The translations under genes were made by a program, and so were the position numbers. A DNA stretch of 64,000 bases from Methylophilus sp. QUAN (lineage in GTDB: Bacteria > Pseudomonadota > Gammaproteobacteria > Burkholderiales > Methylophilaceae). The DNA lies in the NCBI RefSeq assembly GCF_015354445.1, contig NZ_JADKYT010000001.1, forward strand, positions 124,001 to 188,000, written 5' to 3'. Below the pieces are notes generated by a model, which ran no database searches, was not told the DNA's origin, and worked only from the letters and a program-made list of their open reading frames with translations. Shown one piece after another: positions 48,351 through 57,510 of this stretch. Each line of letters begins with the position of its first letter. Within the stretch, counting starts at the first letter, position 1.

Positions 48351-49837
48351 ATCACGGCCTCTTGATTCGCTTGTTGTGCAGCCATTTGCGACTGCATGGT
48401 TTCTACACTGACATCATCGCGTTCCAGCACCCAGGTATCTTTGGTGCCGCCGCCTTGTGAGGAGTTAACCACCAATGAGCCTTCCTTGAGCGCCACGCGC
48501 GAGAGGCCACCGGGCACCACACTGACGGTTTTGCCCGACAGCACAAAGGGGCGCAGGTCGACATGGCGCGGTGCAATGCCCTGGTCGACCAGCGTTGGGC
48601 AGGTAGACAGCGCCAGCGTAGGCTGTGCAATGTAATTGGACGGTTTGGAGACAATCCGTAAACGGAATTCTTCGATTTCCTGCTTGCTGGCAGTCGGGCC
48701 GACCAGCATGCCGTAGCCGCCGGAGCCTTGTACTTCTTTCACGACCAGCTCGGGCAGATGATCTAGCACGTAGGCCAGATCATCTTCCTTGCTGAGTTGA
48801 TACGTAGGCACGTTCTGCAGGATGGGAGACTCACCCAGATAGAACTTAATCATCTCCGGCACGTAGACATACGTCGCCTTGTCATCAGCCACGCCGGTGC
48901 CTACGGCGTTAGCTAACGTGACGCCACCATTGCGGTAGACGGAGAGCAGACCTGGCACGCCCAACAGGGAGTCGGGCTTGAACACCAGAGGGTCAAGGAA
49001 GTCGTCGTCGATGCGGCGGTAAATCACATCCACCCTTTGCGGGCCTTGTGTGGTGCGCATGTAGACGGCGTTATTACGGACAAACAAATCTTGGCCTTCC
49101 ACCAGCTCGATGCCCATTTGCTGGGCGAGGAAGGCATGTTCAAAGTAGGCGCTGTTATAAGCGCCTGGAGAAAGCAGGACCACTGTCGGGTCAGTGACAC
49201 CGGTTTGCGCGACCGAGCGCAAATTGTTGAGTAACACGTGTGGGTAATGCTCGACCGGTGCAATCGGGTATTTTTTAAATAAATCCGGGAATAACCGCAT
49301 CATCATTTTGCGGTCTTCCAGCATGTAAGAGACGCCTGAAGGCGTGCGCAAATTATCTTCCAGCACATAAAACTGCGATTCGCTGGTGCGCACCAGGTCG
49401 ATACCGGCCACATGCGCATAGACCTGGTTAGGCACATTGACGCCCACCATTTCCGGGCGGTATTGCGAATTGCTTAAAATACTATTGGGGACGATGCCGG
49501 CTTTGATGATTTCCTGGTCATGATAAATATCATGCAGAAACATATTGAGTGCGCGCACGCGTTGCACGGCGCCTTTGGCCAGGTGTGCCCACTCACTGGC
49601 AGAAATCATGCGTGGAATCACGTCAAACGGAATCAAACGCTCGGCACCGTCTTCTTCACCATAAACGTTAAATGTAATGCCCACGCGGCGAAACAATACT
49701 TCAGCTTCGGCACGCTTGGCTGCCAGCTGTTGTGTGGGTACATCGCTTAACCAGCGGTTATACGCCTGGTAAATCGCCCGGACATTGCCCCCATAGCCCT
49801 GCATTTCATCGAAAAACTGTTTGGCCGATTGCGTCAT
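48344..49837 (-). CDS. Circularly permuted ATP-grasp protein of the Anbu cluster
   Basis: 497-residue type 2 circularly permuted ATP-grasp protein (DUF404/DUF407 family). Typical segments include RTPSGVSYMLEDR, RRIDDDFLDPL, the glycine-rich VKEVQGSGGYGMLVGP and APRHVDLRPFVLSG, and VVNSSQGGGTKDTWVLE near the C terminus. It is predicted to ligate amino acids or amines to a carboxylate in a peptide-like product. First gene of the leftward cluster ATP-grasp, alpha-E, transglutaminase, Anbu; a 173-bp gap with the yicC terminator separates it from yicC. Confidence 0.9.
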   Translation of the reverse strand: MTQSAKQFFDEMQGYGGNVRAIYQAYNRWLSDVPTQQLAAKRAEAEVLFRRVGITFNVYGEEDGAERLIPFDVIPRMISASEWAHLAKGAVQRVRALNMFLHDIYHDQEIIKAGIVPNSILSNSQYRPEMVGVNVPNQVYAHVAGIDLVRTSESQFYVLEDNLRTPSGVSYMLEDRKMMMRLFPDLFKKYPIAPVEHYPHVLLNNLRSVAQTGVTDPTVVLLSPGAYNSAYFEHAFLAQQMGIELVEGQDLFVRNNAVYMRTTQGPQRVDVIYRRIDDDFLDPLVFKPDSLLGVPGLLSVYRNGGVTLANAVGTGVADDKATYVYVPEMIKFYLGESPILQNVPTYQLSKEDDLAYVLDHLPELVVKEVQGSGGYGMLVGPTASKQEIEEFRLRIVSKPSNYIAQPTLALSTCPTLVDQGIAPRHVDLRPFVLSGKTVSVVPGGLSRVALKEGSLVVNSSQGGGTKDTWVLERDDVSVETMQSQMAAQQANQEAVIC

Positions 49838-49954
49838 GATGCTGGACCTTTGCCTTACTTGTAAAATTCAATTAAATAAGAGCAAGCCGTGTGCCAGCAA
49901 AGAATAGTGTTTTAAATCATATTGTTATTGATTATTCGCTGTTGCTAAAAAAGC

Positions 49955-49979
49955 AAAACGCACCATTTCGGTGCGTTTT
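49955..49979 (-). terminator. Rho-independent terminator after yicC
   Basis: Perfect 10-bp stem AAAACGCACC / GGTGCGTTTT with loop ATTTC. Read on the minus strand it is followed by GCTTTTTTAGC, a T run fitting intrinsic termination of yicC, which ends 32 bp upstream on that strand. Confidence 0.85.
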
Positions 49980-50010
49980 GGTGTCACGATTTTGGTGCAG
50001 TGTGAGGTGT

Positions 50011-50916
50011 TTATTCAATGTTCTGGATTTGCTCGCGCATTTGTTCGATCAGCACTTTGAGCTGCATGGAAACTTGCGTGGTTTCAATCGCGACCGATTT
50101 TGACCCCAGCGTATTGGCTTCACGGTTCATTTCCTGCATTAAAAAGTCCAGTTTTTTGCCCATGGCCCCACCAGCACTGAGGATGCGGTCCATTTCAGTG
50201 ATGTGAGATTGCAGGCGCGCCAGCTCTTCGTCTACATCAATACGTTGCGCGTAGAGTACGATTTCCTGGCGCACACGGTCGTCATCGGCTTGCATGGCTT
50301 CGCGCAGTTTGGCCGTGAGTTTTTCCTGGTATTGGCTCACCAGCGCTGGCAGCAGGGGTTTCACAATGCTGATTTGCTCACGCACGCCTTGCAGGCGGTC
50401 GAGTAATACCTGTTTGAGCTTTTCGCCTTCACGTGCGCGTGCAGCAATCAGTTCATCAATGCCGCGTGACAGGCCGGTTTGTACGCCTTGTGCCATGGCT
50501 TCGGCATCCACCGCTTCGGTTTGCAAGACGCCGGGCAGTTTGAACACGTCGACCAGGTTGATTGGTTGCGCCTGCGGAAAATGCTGTTGCAGCTCGCTGA
50601 GCGTTTGTGCAATTTGCGCCACCATAGCCGGGTTGAGCGCCAGTGTGGTGGCTGCGTTGTCACTCTTGAGGCTCATGCGGCATTCGATTTTGCCGCGACC
50701 GAGCCTTGTCTGTAATTGTTCGCGAATTTGCGCTTCGAACTGGCGCAGGCTGTCTTCAATTTTGACATTGAGTTCAAGGTAGCGATGATTCACTGCCCGC
50801 AATTCGATCAGCAGCAGGCCACCAGGAAAGCGGGCTTCACTTGCAGCAAAGCCGGTCATGCTTAAAATGGGCTGTGCGTTTTTGGTTTCTTTTTCTGTGG
50901 TTTTGTTGGCAGTCAT
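50011..50916 (-). CDS. yicC: YicC family endoribonuclease
   Basis: 301-residue YicC-like protein. The N-terminal YicC_N domain has SMTGFAASEAR and LRAVNHRYLELNVKIEDSLR, and the C-terminal DUF1732 domain has KKLDFLMQEMNREANTLGSKS. E. coli YicC is reported as an RNase acting on small RNA. In betaproteobacteria it lies near gmk and the rph-rdgB genes, as here. Confidence 0.93.
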   Translation of the reverse strand: MTANKTTEKETKNAQPILSMTGFAASEARFPGGLLLIELRAVNHRYLELNVKIEDSLRQFEAQIREQLQTRLGRGKIECRMSLKSDNAATTLALNPAMVAQIAQTLSELQQHFPQAQPINLVDVFKLPGVLQTEAVDAEAMAQGVQTGLSRGIDELIAARAREGEKLKQVLLDRLQGVREQISIVKPLLPALVSQYQEKLTAKLREAMQADDDRVRQEIVLYAQRIDVDEELARLQSHITEMDRILSAGGAMGKKLDFLMQEMNREANTLGSKSVAIETTQVSMQLKVLIEQMREQIQNIE

Positions 50917-50952
50917 TATCGCGCTCCGGGCAAACGGGACGATTGTATCAAA

Positions 50953-51019
50953 TGCGCTATCGATATGCGAAAATAGCGCATAGATAAAAGAAACCTGCTT
51001 TTATGCGTGCCGGGCACGC
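50953..51019. promoter_or_regulatory. Two inverted repeats in the yicC-kinase divergent promoter region
   Basis: TGCGCTAT (50953-50960) and ATAGCGCA (50973-50980) form an 8-bp inverted repeat with a 12-base spacer. Next to it GCGTGCC-G-GGCACGC (51005-51019) is a perfect 15-bp palindrome. They are placed 55-120 bp before the kinase start and could be operators or RNA hairpins in a leader. Confidence 0.45.
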
Positions 51020-51073
51020 GACTGAATGCAAGGTTTCCCTTAAAAAAGCCATGATTGTGACGTTAAAGCGTTA

Positions 51074-52009
51074 GTGAAGCTCTCTAATAAATTTGATTTT
51101 GCCTTGCCGGTAGGCACTGCGCTGCATGACTACACCATTACACGGGTGTTGAGTCTGGGCGGGTTTAGTTTCGTCTATCTGGCGCAAGATCCGCAAAAAA
51201 ACACCGTTGCCATTAAAGAATATATGCCGGTGACGCTGGCAGAACGTGACGAACATACGCATATCCGCTCCAATGGTAAAAATGAAGCCGCCTACAAACA
51301 TGGCATGAAGTGCTTTTTTGAGGAAGGCCTGGCGCTGGCCAATATCGAGCACAAGAATATCGTGCGAGTGAAAAACTTCTTCCGTGCCAACAATACCGTT
51401 TACATGGTCATGAAGTATGAGCGTGGCAAGTCGCTGCAAGATTACATCATGGCCTTGTCGCAGCCGGTGCCTGAGAGTTTCCTGATCCGCATGTTTGTTG
51501 AGTTGCTCAATGGCTTGCGCGAGGTGCATACACGCAAATTACTGCACCTGGATATCAAACCCGCCAATATTTATATCCGTCTCGATGGTTCGCCTATGTT
51601 GCTGGACTTCGGATCGGCACGCCAGGCCTTGTCTGAGGTGACATTGGCGCCGACTTACACACCGGGCTTTGCGCCGCCGGAACAATATATAGACCGTAAA
51701 CACCTGGGCCCGTGGAGTGATATTTACAGCATAGGCGCCAGCATGTATGCCTGTTTGCAACGTGCATCGCCCATTTCGGCCAATGCGCGCCTGAAAGATG
51801 ATACGCTGGTGCCTGCGACTGAGCTCGGTAAACAGATATACTCTGAGAAATTGCTGGCGATTATTGATGAATGCATGCAGCTGGACTACCTGTTACGGCC
51901 GCAAAGCGTGTTCTCATTACAGAAAAAAATGATCGGCATCCGCGTGGTAGAAGACCCTCGCGGTTCGCTGGTGGATAAAATCATCAAGGTATTGAATAAA
52001 CCGCTATGA
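51074..52009 (+). CDS. Ser/Thr protein kinase (Hanks type)
   Basis: 311-residue cytoplasmic kinase with no membrane helix or sensor domain. The glycine loop reads LSLGGFSFVYLAQD, the ATP lysine lies in VAIKEY, the catalytic loop is LLHLDIKPANIYI, the metal motif is LLDFGSARQ, and the activation-segment anchor reads PGFAPPEQY. Start is GTG at 51074. It overlaps the PP2C phosphatase gene by 4 bp, forming a kinase-phosphatase module. The pair also lies near rph-rdgB in related betaproteobacteria; targets are unknown. Confidence 0.92.
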   Translation: MKLSNKFDFALPVGTALHDYTITRVLSLGGFSFVYLAQDPQKNTVAIKEYMPVTLAERDEHTHIRSNGKNEAAYKHGMKCFFEEGLALANIEHKNIVRVKNFFRANNTVYMVMKYERGKSLQDYIMALSQPVPESFLIRMFVELLNGLREVHTRKLLHLDIKPANIYIRLDGSPMLLDFGSARQALSEVTLAPTYTPGFAPPEQYIDRKHLGPWSDIYSIGASMYACLQRASPISANARLKDDTLVPATELGKQIYSEKLLAIIDECMQLDYLLRPQSVFSLQKKMIGIRVVEDPRGSLVDKIIKVLNKPL

Positions 52010-52923
52010 AATTCACCATTGCACAAGGTAGCCGCCAGGGGCCGCGGCCTTACAATCAGGATCGGCTGGCATATTCTTATCACAGGCACGCCATTTTTAT
52101 GGTGTTGGCCGATGGTATGGGCGGCCACCAGCATGGCGATGTGGCCGCCGAAATCGCGGTGAAAACCATGATAGAGGCCTTCCAGCGTGAATCGCAGCCT
52201 TTAATTACCCAACCTGCACAATTTCTGCGTGAGCAAATTGCCCGTGCGCATGATGTGATCGAAAATGTGCGTTTGCAAAAACGTTTGCTGGAATCGCCAC
52301 GCACCACCATTGTTGTCGCGCTGATCCAGCACAACAAACTGTTTTGCGCCCATGTGGGTGACTCCCGCTTATACCTGTATCGGAACGGCCTGGTCGAGCA
52401 CCAGACCGAGGACCACTCAGTTGTGCAATCGTTATTGCGTGAGGGAAAAATCACGGTAGAGGAGATGGATCATCACCCGCACCGTAATAAAATTTATAAT
52501 TGCGTGGGTGGAGAGCGTCCGCCCAAAGTAGAACTGGCGGCGCCGATTCCGCTGCGCGAAGGCGATGTCATTATGTTGTGCTCGGATGGCGTATGGAACA
52601 CCGTGCCTGATATCAGCATGGCGCAGCATATGCTGGCAGCCGATATCAATGATGGCGTGAACCGTTTATTGGATGATGCCGATGCCGCCAGCATTACTGT
52701 CGGCGATAATATGAGCGCGATTGCCCTGCAATGGGGGCAACGTGTGACCAGTCCGTTGACGATTTCAACACTGGATTTACCAGTAGACGTCACCACCACC
52801 ATGATGAACGAAACCACGGCCCCGCCCAGCCAATATGCGCTGGATCTGACCGATGACGAAATTGAAAAGGCGATTGCCGAAATACAGGAAGCGCTGGGCA
52901 GGACCCGGCAACATATTAAATAG
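52006..52923 (+). CDS. PP2C-family Ser/Thr protein phosphatase
   Basis: 305-residue Stp1/PrpC-like phosphatase. The metal ligands appear in QGPRPYNQDRLAY, VLADGMGGHQHGD, HVGDSRLYLYR, LCSDGVWNTV and VGDNMSAIALQW. The last 50 residues are an extra, poorly conserved tail. ATGA overlap with the kinase gene indicates coupled translation; it presumably reverses that kinase. Confidence 0.93.
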   Translation: MKFTIAQGSRQGPRPYNQDRLAYSYHRHAIFMVLADGMGGHQHGDVAAEIAVKTMIEAFQRESQPLITQPAQFLREQIARAHDVIENVRLQKRLLESPRTTIVVALIQHNKLFCAHVGDSRLYLYRNGLVEHQTEDHSVVQSLLREGKITVEEMDHHPHRNKIYNCVGGERPPKVELAAPIPLREGDVIMLCSDGVWNTVPDISMAQHMLAADINDGVNRLLDDADAASITVGDNMSAIALQWGQRVTSPLTISTLDLPVDVTTTMMNETTAPPSQYALDLTDDEIEKAIAEIQEALGRTRQHIK

Positions 52924-52939
52924 CAGAAAGTTGTAAACC

Positions 52940-53659
52940 ATGATCAGACCAAGCCAGCGTGCCAATGACCAATTGCGCGCCATCGAAATTATCCGCCATT
53001 ACACCAAGCACGCCGAAGGCTCAGTGCTGGTGAAGTTTGGCGATACGCACGTGATTTGCACTGCCAGCGTAGAAGAAAAAGTGCCTGGTTTTTTGAAGGG
53101 CAAAGGCCAGGGTTGGGTGACGGCTGAATATGGCATGTTGCCACGTTCAACAGGTAGCCGCATGGACCGCGAAGCCGCACGTGGCAAGCAAAGCGGCCGT
53201 ACACAAGAAATTCAGCGCCTGATTGGCCGTAGCCTGCGCGCGGTGATTGACCTGCAAAAGCTGGGAGAGCGCACCATCCATTTTGACTGTGACGTCATCC
53301 AGGCTGATGGCGGCACCCGTACTGCCAGCATCACCGGCGCTTATGTCGCCATGGTGGATGCAGTGGGCACCTTGCTGCAAAAAGGCCTGCTCACCGAAAC
53401 GCCCATCAAAGACTCGGTGGCAGCAATCTCAGTCGGTGTCTATCAGGGCACGCCAGTGCTGGATCTCGACTATATCGAAGATTCAGACTGCGATACCGAC
53501 ATGAATGTGGTCATGACCGGCAACGGTGGCTTTGTTGAAATTCAGGGCACAGCCGAAGGTGAGCCATTTAGCCGCGATACTATGAACCAGATGCTGGACC
53601 TGGCTGCCAAAGGCATTCATGAGCTGGGCCAACTGCAAACCCTGGCATTGGCAAAATAA
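52940..53659 (+). CDS. rph: Ribonuclease PH
   Basis: 239-residue phosphorolytic 3'-5' exoribonuclease trimming tRNA 3' ends. Typical segments: [54 protein letters not shown]-rich [16 protein letters not shown] and [19 protein letters not shown]. It lies 2 bp before rdgB. Confidence 0.96.
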   Translation: MIRPSQRANDQLRAIEIIRHYTKHAEGSVLVKFGDTHVICTASVEEKVPGFLKGKGQGWVTAEYGMLPRSTGSRMDREAARGKQSGRTQEIQRLIGRSLRAVIDLQKLGERTIHFDCDVIQADGGTRTASITGAYVAMVDAVGTLLQKGLLTETPIKDSVAAISVGVYQGTPVLDLDYIEDSDCDTDMNVVMTGNGGFVEIQGTAEGEPFSRDTMNQMLDLAAKGIHELGQLQTLALAK

Positions 53660-53661
53660 CC

Positions 53662-54285
53662 ATGGCCTTGCCATTTAATAAACTGGTCATTGCCTCTGGC
53701 AATAAAGGCAAAATCCGCGAGATTGCGCATGTGCTGGCGCCGCTGAATATCGACATCGTGTCGCAATCAGAATTTAATGTGCCGGAATGCCCCGAGCCCT
53801 ACGGCACCTTTATTGAAAATGCCTTGGCCAAAGCGCGTCATGCCAGCCAGCACACAGGCTTGCCTGCGTTGGCCGATGATTCCGGCCTGTGTGTCGATGC
53901 TTTGCAAGGCGCGCCGGGTGTGATTTCGGCGCGCTATGCTGGGCCGCAACCGGCCAATAGCCTGCTCACGCAAGATGAACGAAACAACGATAAACTGCTC
54001 ACAGTATTGTCACGTATCAGCGAGCGCCAGGCGTATTTTTACAGTGTGCTGGTGCTGGTGCGTTCGCCACAAGATCCGCAACCGATTATTGCCGATGGCC
54101 TGTGGCGTGGAGAAATTTTGCGCGAATTTCGCGGCACAGAAGGCTTCGGCTATGACCCGTTATTTATGGATCTTGAAACCCGTAAAACGGTTGCCGAATT
54201 ACCATTGGAAGTGAAAAGCCGCATGAGCCATCGCGGTCAGGCTTTGGTAAAATTGCTGCAAGCCTTGGAAAGAGTCAGTGTATGA
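53662..54285 (+). CDS. rdgB: XTP/dITP diphosphatase (RdgB/HAM1)
   Basis: 207-residue house-cleaning nucleotide pyrophosphatase that removes dITP and XTP. Conserved motifs: IASGNKGKIREI, FIENALAKARHAS, ADDSGLCVDALQGAPGV and GFGYDPLF plus SHRGQAL near the end. Overlaps the next small gene by 4 bp. Confidence 0.95.
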   Translation: MALPFNKLVIASGNKGKIREIAHVLAPLNIDIVSQSEFNVPECPEPYGTFIENALAKARHASQHTGLPALADDSGLCVDALQGAPGVISARYAGPQPANSLLTQDERNNDKLLTVLSRISERQAYFYSVLVLVRSPQDPQPIIADGLWRGEILREFRGTEGFGYDPLFMDLETRKTVAELPLEVKSRMSHRGQALVKLLQALERVSV

Positions 54286-54497
54286 AAAACGAATGGCCAA
54301 AATGGGTACGCGATGACGGTTCGGTGGTCTCTTGCACCGAAAAGGTCAAAGTCATGGCCGAAAATTTTGATGAACTCAAGCAAATCGCGCAGGATGCAAT
54401 GGAAGACGGTTTGCTGATGGAAGTCAGCGAAGAGCAGATGCGTGCTGCGTTGCATGCGCTCGTCGATACTCTGGTTAATCCTTACAACAAGCTATAG
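54282..54497 (+). CDS. Hypothetical protein (71 residues)
   Basis: Small acidic protein starting [20 protein letters not shown] and ending [10 protein letters not shown], with no signal or helix anchor. I do not recognise a function. Coupling by ATGA overlap with rdgB shows it is probably a real gene translated with rph-rdgB. It ends 10 bp before recQ. Confidence 0.75.
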   Translation: MKNEWPKWVRDDGSVVSCTEKVKVMAENFDELKQIAQDAMEDGLLMEVSEEQMRAALHALVDTLVNPYNKL

Positions 54498-54507
54498 GCT
54501 TGCCAAT

Positions 54508-56334
54508 ATGGCAGGTCTCTCACCGCAGCAAATCCTCCACGACGTTTTCGGTTACTCGCAGTTCCGTCACCAGCAGCAAGCCATCGTTGAGCACGTGATC
54601 GACGGGCGCGATGCGCTGGTGCTGATGCCTACGGGTGGCGGCAAATCGCTGTGTTACCAGATTCCTGCCCTCGCACGCGAAGGCCTGGCCATTGTTGTTT
54701 CACCGCTGATCGCCCTCATGCAAGACCAGGTCGAGGCTTTGCAGCAATTAGGCGTCAACGCCGCCTTTTTAAACTCCAGTTTAAGCGCAGAAGACAATAG
54801 CCGCATTACGCGTCAAGTGCTCGCAGGCGAAATAAAGCTCTTGTACGTCGCCCCCGAGCGGCTCATGGTCGGCAGCTTTTTAAGCTTGCTCGACGAAGTG
54901 CACCAGCATGTGGGCCTGGCGCTGTTTGCCATCGACGAAGCCCATTGCGTGTCGCAATGGGGGCATGATTTCAGGCCAGAATATCGCCAGTTGACTGTGC
55001 TGCATGAGCGCTTTCCGCAAGTGCCACGCATTGCGCTCACCGCCACGGCTGATGCGCCTACGCGCGCCGAAATCATCAGCCAGCTCAACCTCGAGAACGC
55101 CGCCCAGTTTGTCTCCAGCTTTGACCGACCGAATATCCGCTACCACGTCGGGATCAAGAATAATGCGCGCCAGCAATTGCAGGCCTTTCTTGAGCGTGAG
55201 CACCCAGATGATGCCGGCATCATTTATTGCCTGTCGCGCAGAAAAGTCGAAGAGACCGCCGCCTGGCTAGTCGAAAAAGGCTGGTCAGCGTTGCCTTATC
55301 ACGCTGGTTTACCCGCGCAATTACGTGAACATCATCAGCGCCGCTTTCTGCGTGAAGAAGGCATTATCATGGTGGCGACCATTGCATTTGGCATGGGTAT
55401 CGATAAACCTAACGTCCGCTTTGTCGCCCATTTAGACCTGCCAAAAAGCATGGAAGGCTATTATCAGGAAACCGGCCGCGCCGGTCGCGATGGCCTGCAA
55501 GCGAATGCCTGGATGGTCTACGGCATGGGCGATGTCGTCTCCATGCGGCAAATGCTTGATAGCGGTGAAGCTTCCGAAGAGCGCAAACGGCTTGAACGCC
55601 TGAAGTTGGATGCCTTGCTCGGTTACTGCGAATCCACCGCCTGCCGCCACCAAACCATTCTGCGCTACTTTGGCGAAAGCCATCCTGGCGCCTGTGATCA
55701 ATGCGACAACTGCCTGCACCCGGTCGAAACCTGGCAAGCCACGCAAGTCGCCCAAATGGCACTTTCCTGTGTTTACCGCACTGGTCAGAGATTCGGTGTC
55801 GGCCATTTAATCGATGTGCTCATCGGCAAACTCACCCCGCAAGTTGAGCGCTTCGGCCATGACAAAGTCAGCACCTTTGGTATAGGCAAATCCCTCAATC
55901 AAGCCCAATGGAGTGGTGTGTATCGTCAACTGATTGCGGCTGGCATGCTTGAGGCCGACATGGCTGCGTATGGCGGCTTAAAACTGACCGAAGCGGCAAG
56001 GCCAGTGCTCAAAGGCGAGCAAGAAGTCTGGCTACGCCGCGATGCAGAACCCGAAAAACGCATGAGCAAAGCCGAGCGCAGCGCCCGCGCCAAAGAAGCC
56101 TTCGCAGGCGCCAACGATGACCCACTCTGGCAAGCGCTTAAAGCCAAACGGTTGGAACTGGCAAGAGAGCAGGGCGTACCGCCTTATGTGATTTTTCACG
56201 ATAGTACTTTGCTGGAAATCCATAACCGCAAGCCGCAGACATTGGATGAAATGGGGCAGATTAGTGGCATAGGACAGGCGAAGTTACAGAAATATGGGGA
56301 TGCGTTTTTGCAGGTGCTTGAAGAAATGGCTTAA
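54508..56334 (+). CDS. recQ: ATP-dependent DNA helicase RecQ
   Basis: 608-residue RecQ helicase. Helicase core with [17 protein letters not shown] (Walker A), [19 protein letters not shown] and TGRAGRDG; zinc-binding region CESTACRH...ACDQCDNC; winged helix; C-terminal HRDC domain (about 525-605). Start is the ATG at 54508 ([14 protein letters not shown]). The last 312 bp (from 56023) are repeated with divergence at 57511-57823 beyond a toxin-antitoxin insert, so the 3' end of this gene is a rearrangement joint. In relatives rdgB is often followed by hemW, so recQ may itself be a local insertion. Confidence 0.95.
   Translation: MAGLSPQQILHDVFGYSQFRHQQQAIVEHVIDGRDALVLMPTGGGKSLCYQIPALAREGLAIVVSPLIALMQDQVEALQQLGVNAAFLNSSLSAEDNSRITRQVLAGEIKLLYVAPERLMVGSFLSLLDEVHQHVGLALFAIDEAHCVSQWGHDFRPEYRQLTVLHERFPQVPRIALTATADAPTRAEIISQLNLENAAQFVSSFDRPNIRYHVGIKNNARQQLQAFLEREHPDDAGIIYCLSRRKVEETAAWLVEKGWSALPYHAGLPAQLREHHQRRFLREEGIIMVATIAFGMGIDKPNVRFVAHLDLPKSMEGYYQETGRAGRDGLQANAWMVYGMGDVVSMRQMLDSGEASEERKRLERLKLDALLGYCESTACRHQTILRYFGESHPGACDQCDNCLHPVETWQATQVAQMALSCVYRTGQRFGVGHLIDVLIGKLTPQVERFGHDKVSTFGIGKSLNQAQWSGVYRQLIAAGMLEADMAAYGGLKLTEAARPVLKGEQEVWLRRDAEPEKRMSKAERSARAKEAFAGANDDPLWQALKAKRLELAREQGVPPYVIFHDSTLLEIHNRKPQTLDEMGQISGIGQAKLQKYGDAFLQVLEEMA
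56023..56334 (+). repeat. Direct repeat copy 1: recQ 3' end
   Basis: The 312 bp from GAAGTCTGG to the recQ stop align along their whole length with 57511-57823, which has one extra A. Encoded HRDC segments match at 84 of 90 residues, but many third positions differ, so the copies are not a recent exact duplication. Confidence 0.85.
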
Positions 56335-56488
56335 ATCAAAAAACTCATATGCATTAAAATCTCCGTTCTACAACGCGTAAAAATCAACAGCACTTTTTAG
56401 CCCATCATTTTGTTAACATATTTTAATAATTGCGTTTAAGATATGAAAGCAAAATATTCCATTGACGGAATGTTTGAGGGGGGCTACG

Positions 56489-56863
56489 ATGGCATGGTTG
56501 GTTGAATATACTGATGAGTTCGAAGCTTGGTGGCATTCACTGAATGAAGACGAGCAAGTCTCTGTTGCCGCTTCTGTAGGCTTGCTTGAATCGTTAGGCA
56601 CCCAGTTACCTTTCCCACATTCATCAGCAATTAACCAGTCACGGCATGGCCACATGCGTGAGTTGAGAACACAGCACGATGGGCGTCCATTCAGGACACT
56701 GTATGCATTTGATCCTCGCAGAGTGGCAATTTTGCTGATAGCTGGCGATAAAACCGGGGATGGTAGATGGTATGAAAAATATATTCCGGTTGCCGATCAA
56801 CTCTATGATGAACATATCAAGGCATTGATAAAGAAAGGACAGATAGATGGCAAAAAACTTTAG
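56489..56863 (+). CDS. RelE/HigB-type toxin
   Basis: 124-residue protein of the phage-derived Gp49-like/HigB family: MAWLVEYTDEFEAWWHSL, ELRTQHDGRPFRTLYAFDPRRVAILLIAGDKTGDGRWYEKYIPVAD. Members are ribosome-dependent mRNA interferases. The start at 56489 follows GAGGGGGG at 56477-56483. The 3' end overlaps the antitoxin gene by 17 bp; toxin-first order is typical for higBA. Confidence 0.88.
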   Translation: MAWLVEYTDEFEAWWHSLNEDEQVSVAASVGLLESLGTQLPFPHSSAINQSRHGHMRELRTQHDGRPFRTLYAFDPRRVAILLIAGDKTGDGRWYEKYIPVADQLYDEHIKALIKKGQIDGKKL

Positions 56864-57155
56864 TGCACTTAAAGCCGCGCTCTCGCCAGAAGCGCAATCC
56901 AAAGTGACTCAAAAAACGGAGCAAATGCTGCAAGAAATGCCTTTGCATGAGTTGCGCCAGGCACGTGGTTTGTCGCAAAAAATGATGGCAGAAGCACTGC
57001 ATATTCAGCAACCTGCTGTGGCGAAAATCGAAAAACGCACCGACATGTATTTATCAACCCTGCGTAGCCATATTCAGGCTATGGGGGGGGAGTTGGAGAT
57101 CGTAGCAAGGTTTCCAGAGGGTTCGGTCAAGATTCAGAGCTTCTCGGATTTATAA
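56847..57155 (+). CDS. HigA-type antitoxin (XRE helix-turn-helix)
   Basis: 102-residue antitoxin: LHELRQARGLSQKMMAEALHIQQPAVAKIEKR is an XRE helix-turn-helix, followed by the conserved LRSHIQAMGGELEIVARFP. It should neutralise the upstream toxin and repress the module's promoter upstream of 56489. Confidence 0.9.
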   Translation: MAKNFSALKAALSPEAQSKVTQKTEQMLQEMPLHELRQARGLSQKMMAEALHIQQPAVAKIEKRTDMYLSTLRSHIQAMGGELEIVARFPEGSVKIQSFSDL

Positions 57156-57178
57156 GTTTGTAGAGCTAGATTCATAAA

Positions 57179-57481
57179 ATGAATGGTGCTTACGAGGGAG
57201 ATTTAATCAGACCATTAGGCCTTGTGACTTTGTATTTTGGTTATGCAGAGTTCGAAGTAAATAGCCTCATTAAATTATTGGGTCAATATGGTGTAAGCAT
57301 AAAGATCTCTGAGACAGCGTCTTTAGGCTTAAGGGTGGAAGCATTGATTAATGCGCTTGAGCCACTAAAGTGCGACGGTGTGGTTGAGGTACTAGAAATT
57401 TTGGCAGAAGCTAAAACGCTTTTAGAGCATCTTAACTCCAAAATTCAACGTCGACTCATTCCTGCCCTGTGCAATCAATAG
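57179..57481 (+). CDS. Hypothetical protein in the toxin-antitoxin insert
   Basis: 100-residue frame starting MNGAYEGDLIRPLGLVTLYF with FGYAEFEVNSLIKLLGQYG and a helical C-terminal part. I do not recognise it. It may be the N-terminal piece of a longer helical protein, truncated when the insert formed. No clear ribosome site; 23 bp after higA. Confidence 0.5.
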   Translation: MNGAYEGDLIRPLGLVTLYFGYAEFEVNSLIKLLGQYGVSIKISETASLGLRVEALINALEPLKCDGVVEVLEILAEAKTLLEHLNSKIQRRLIPALCNQ

Positions 57482-57510
57482 GGATATTAACTTGCTTCGC
57501 TGAAGTTTGC

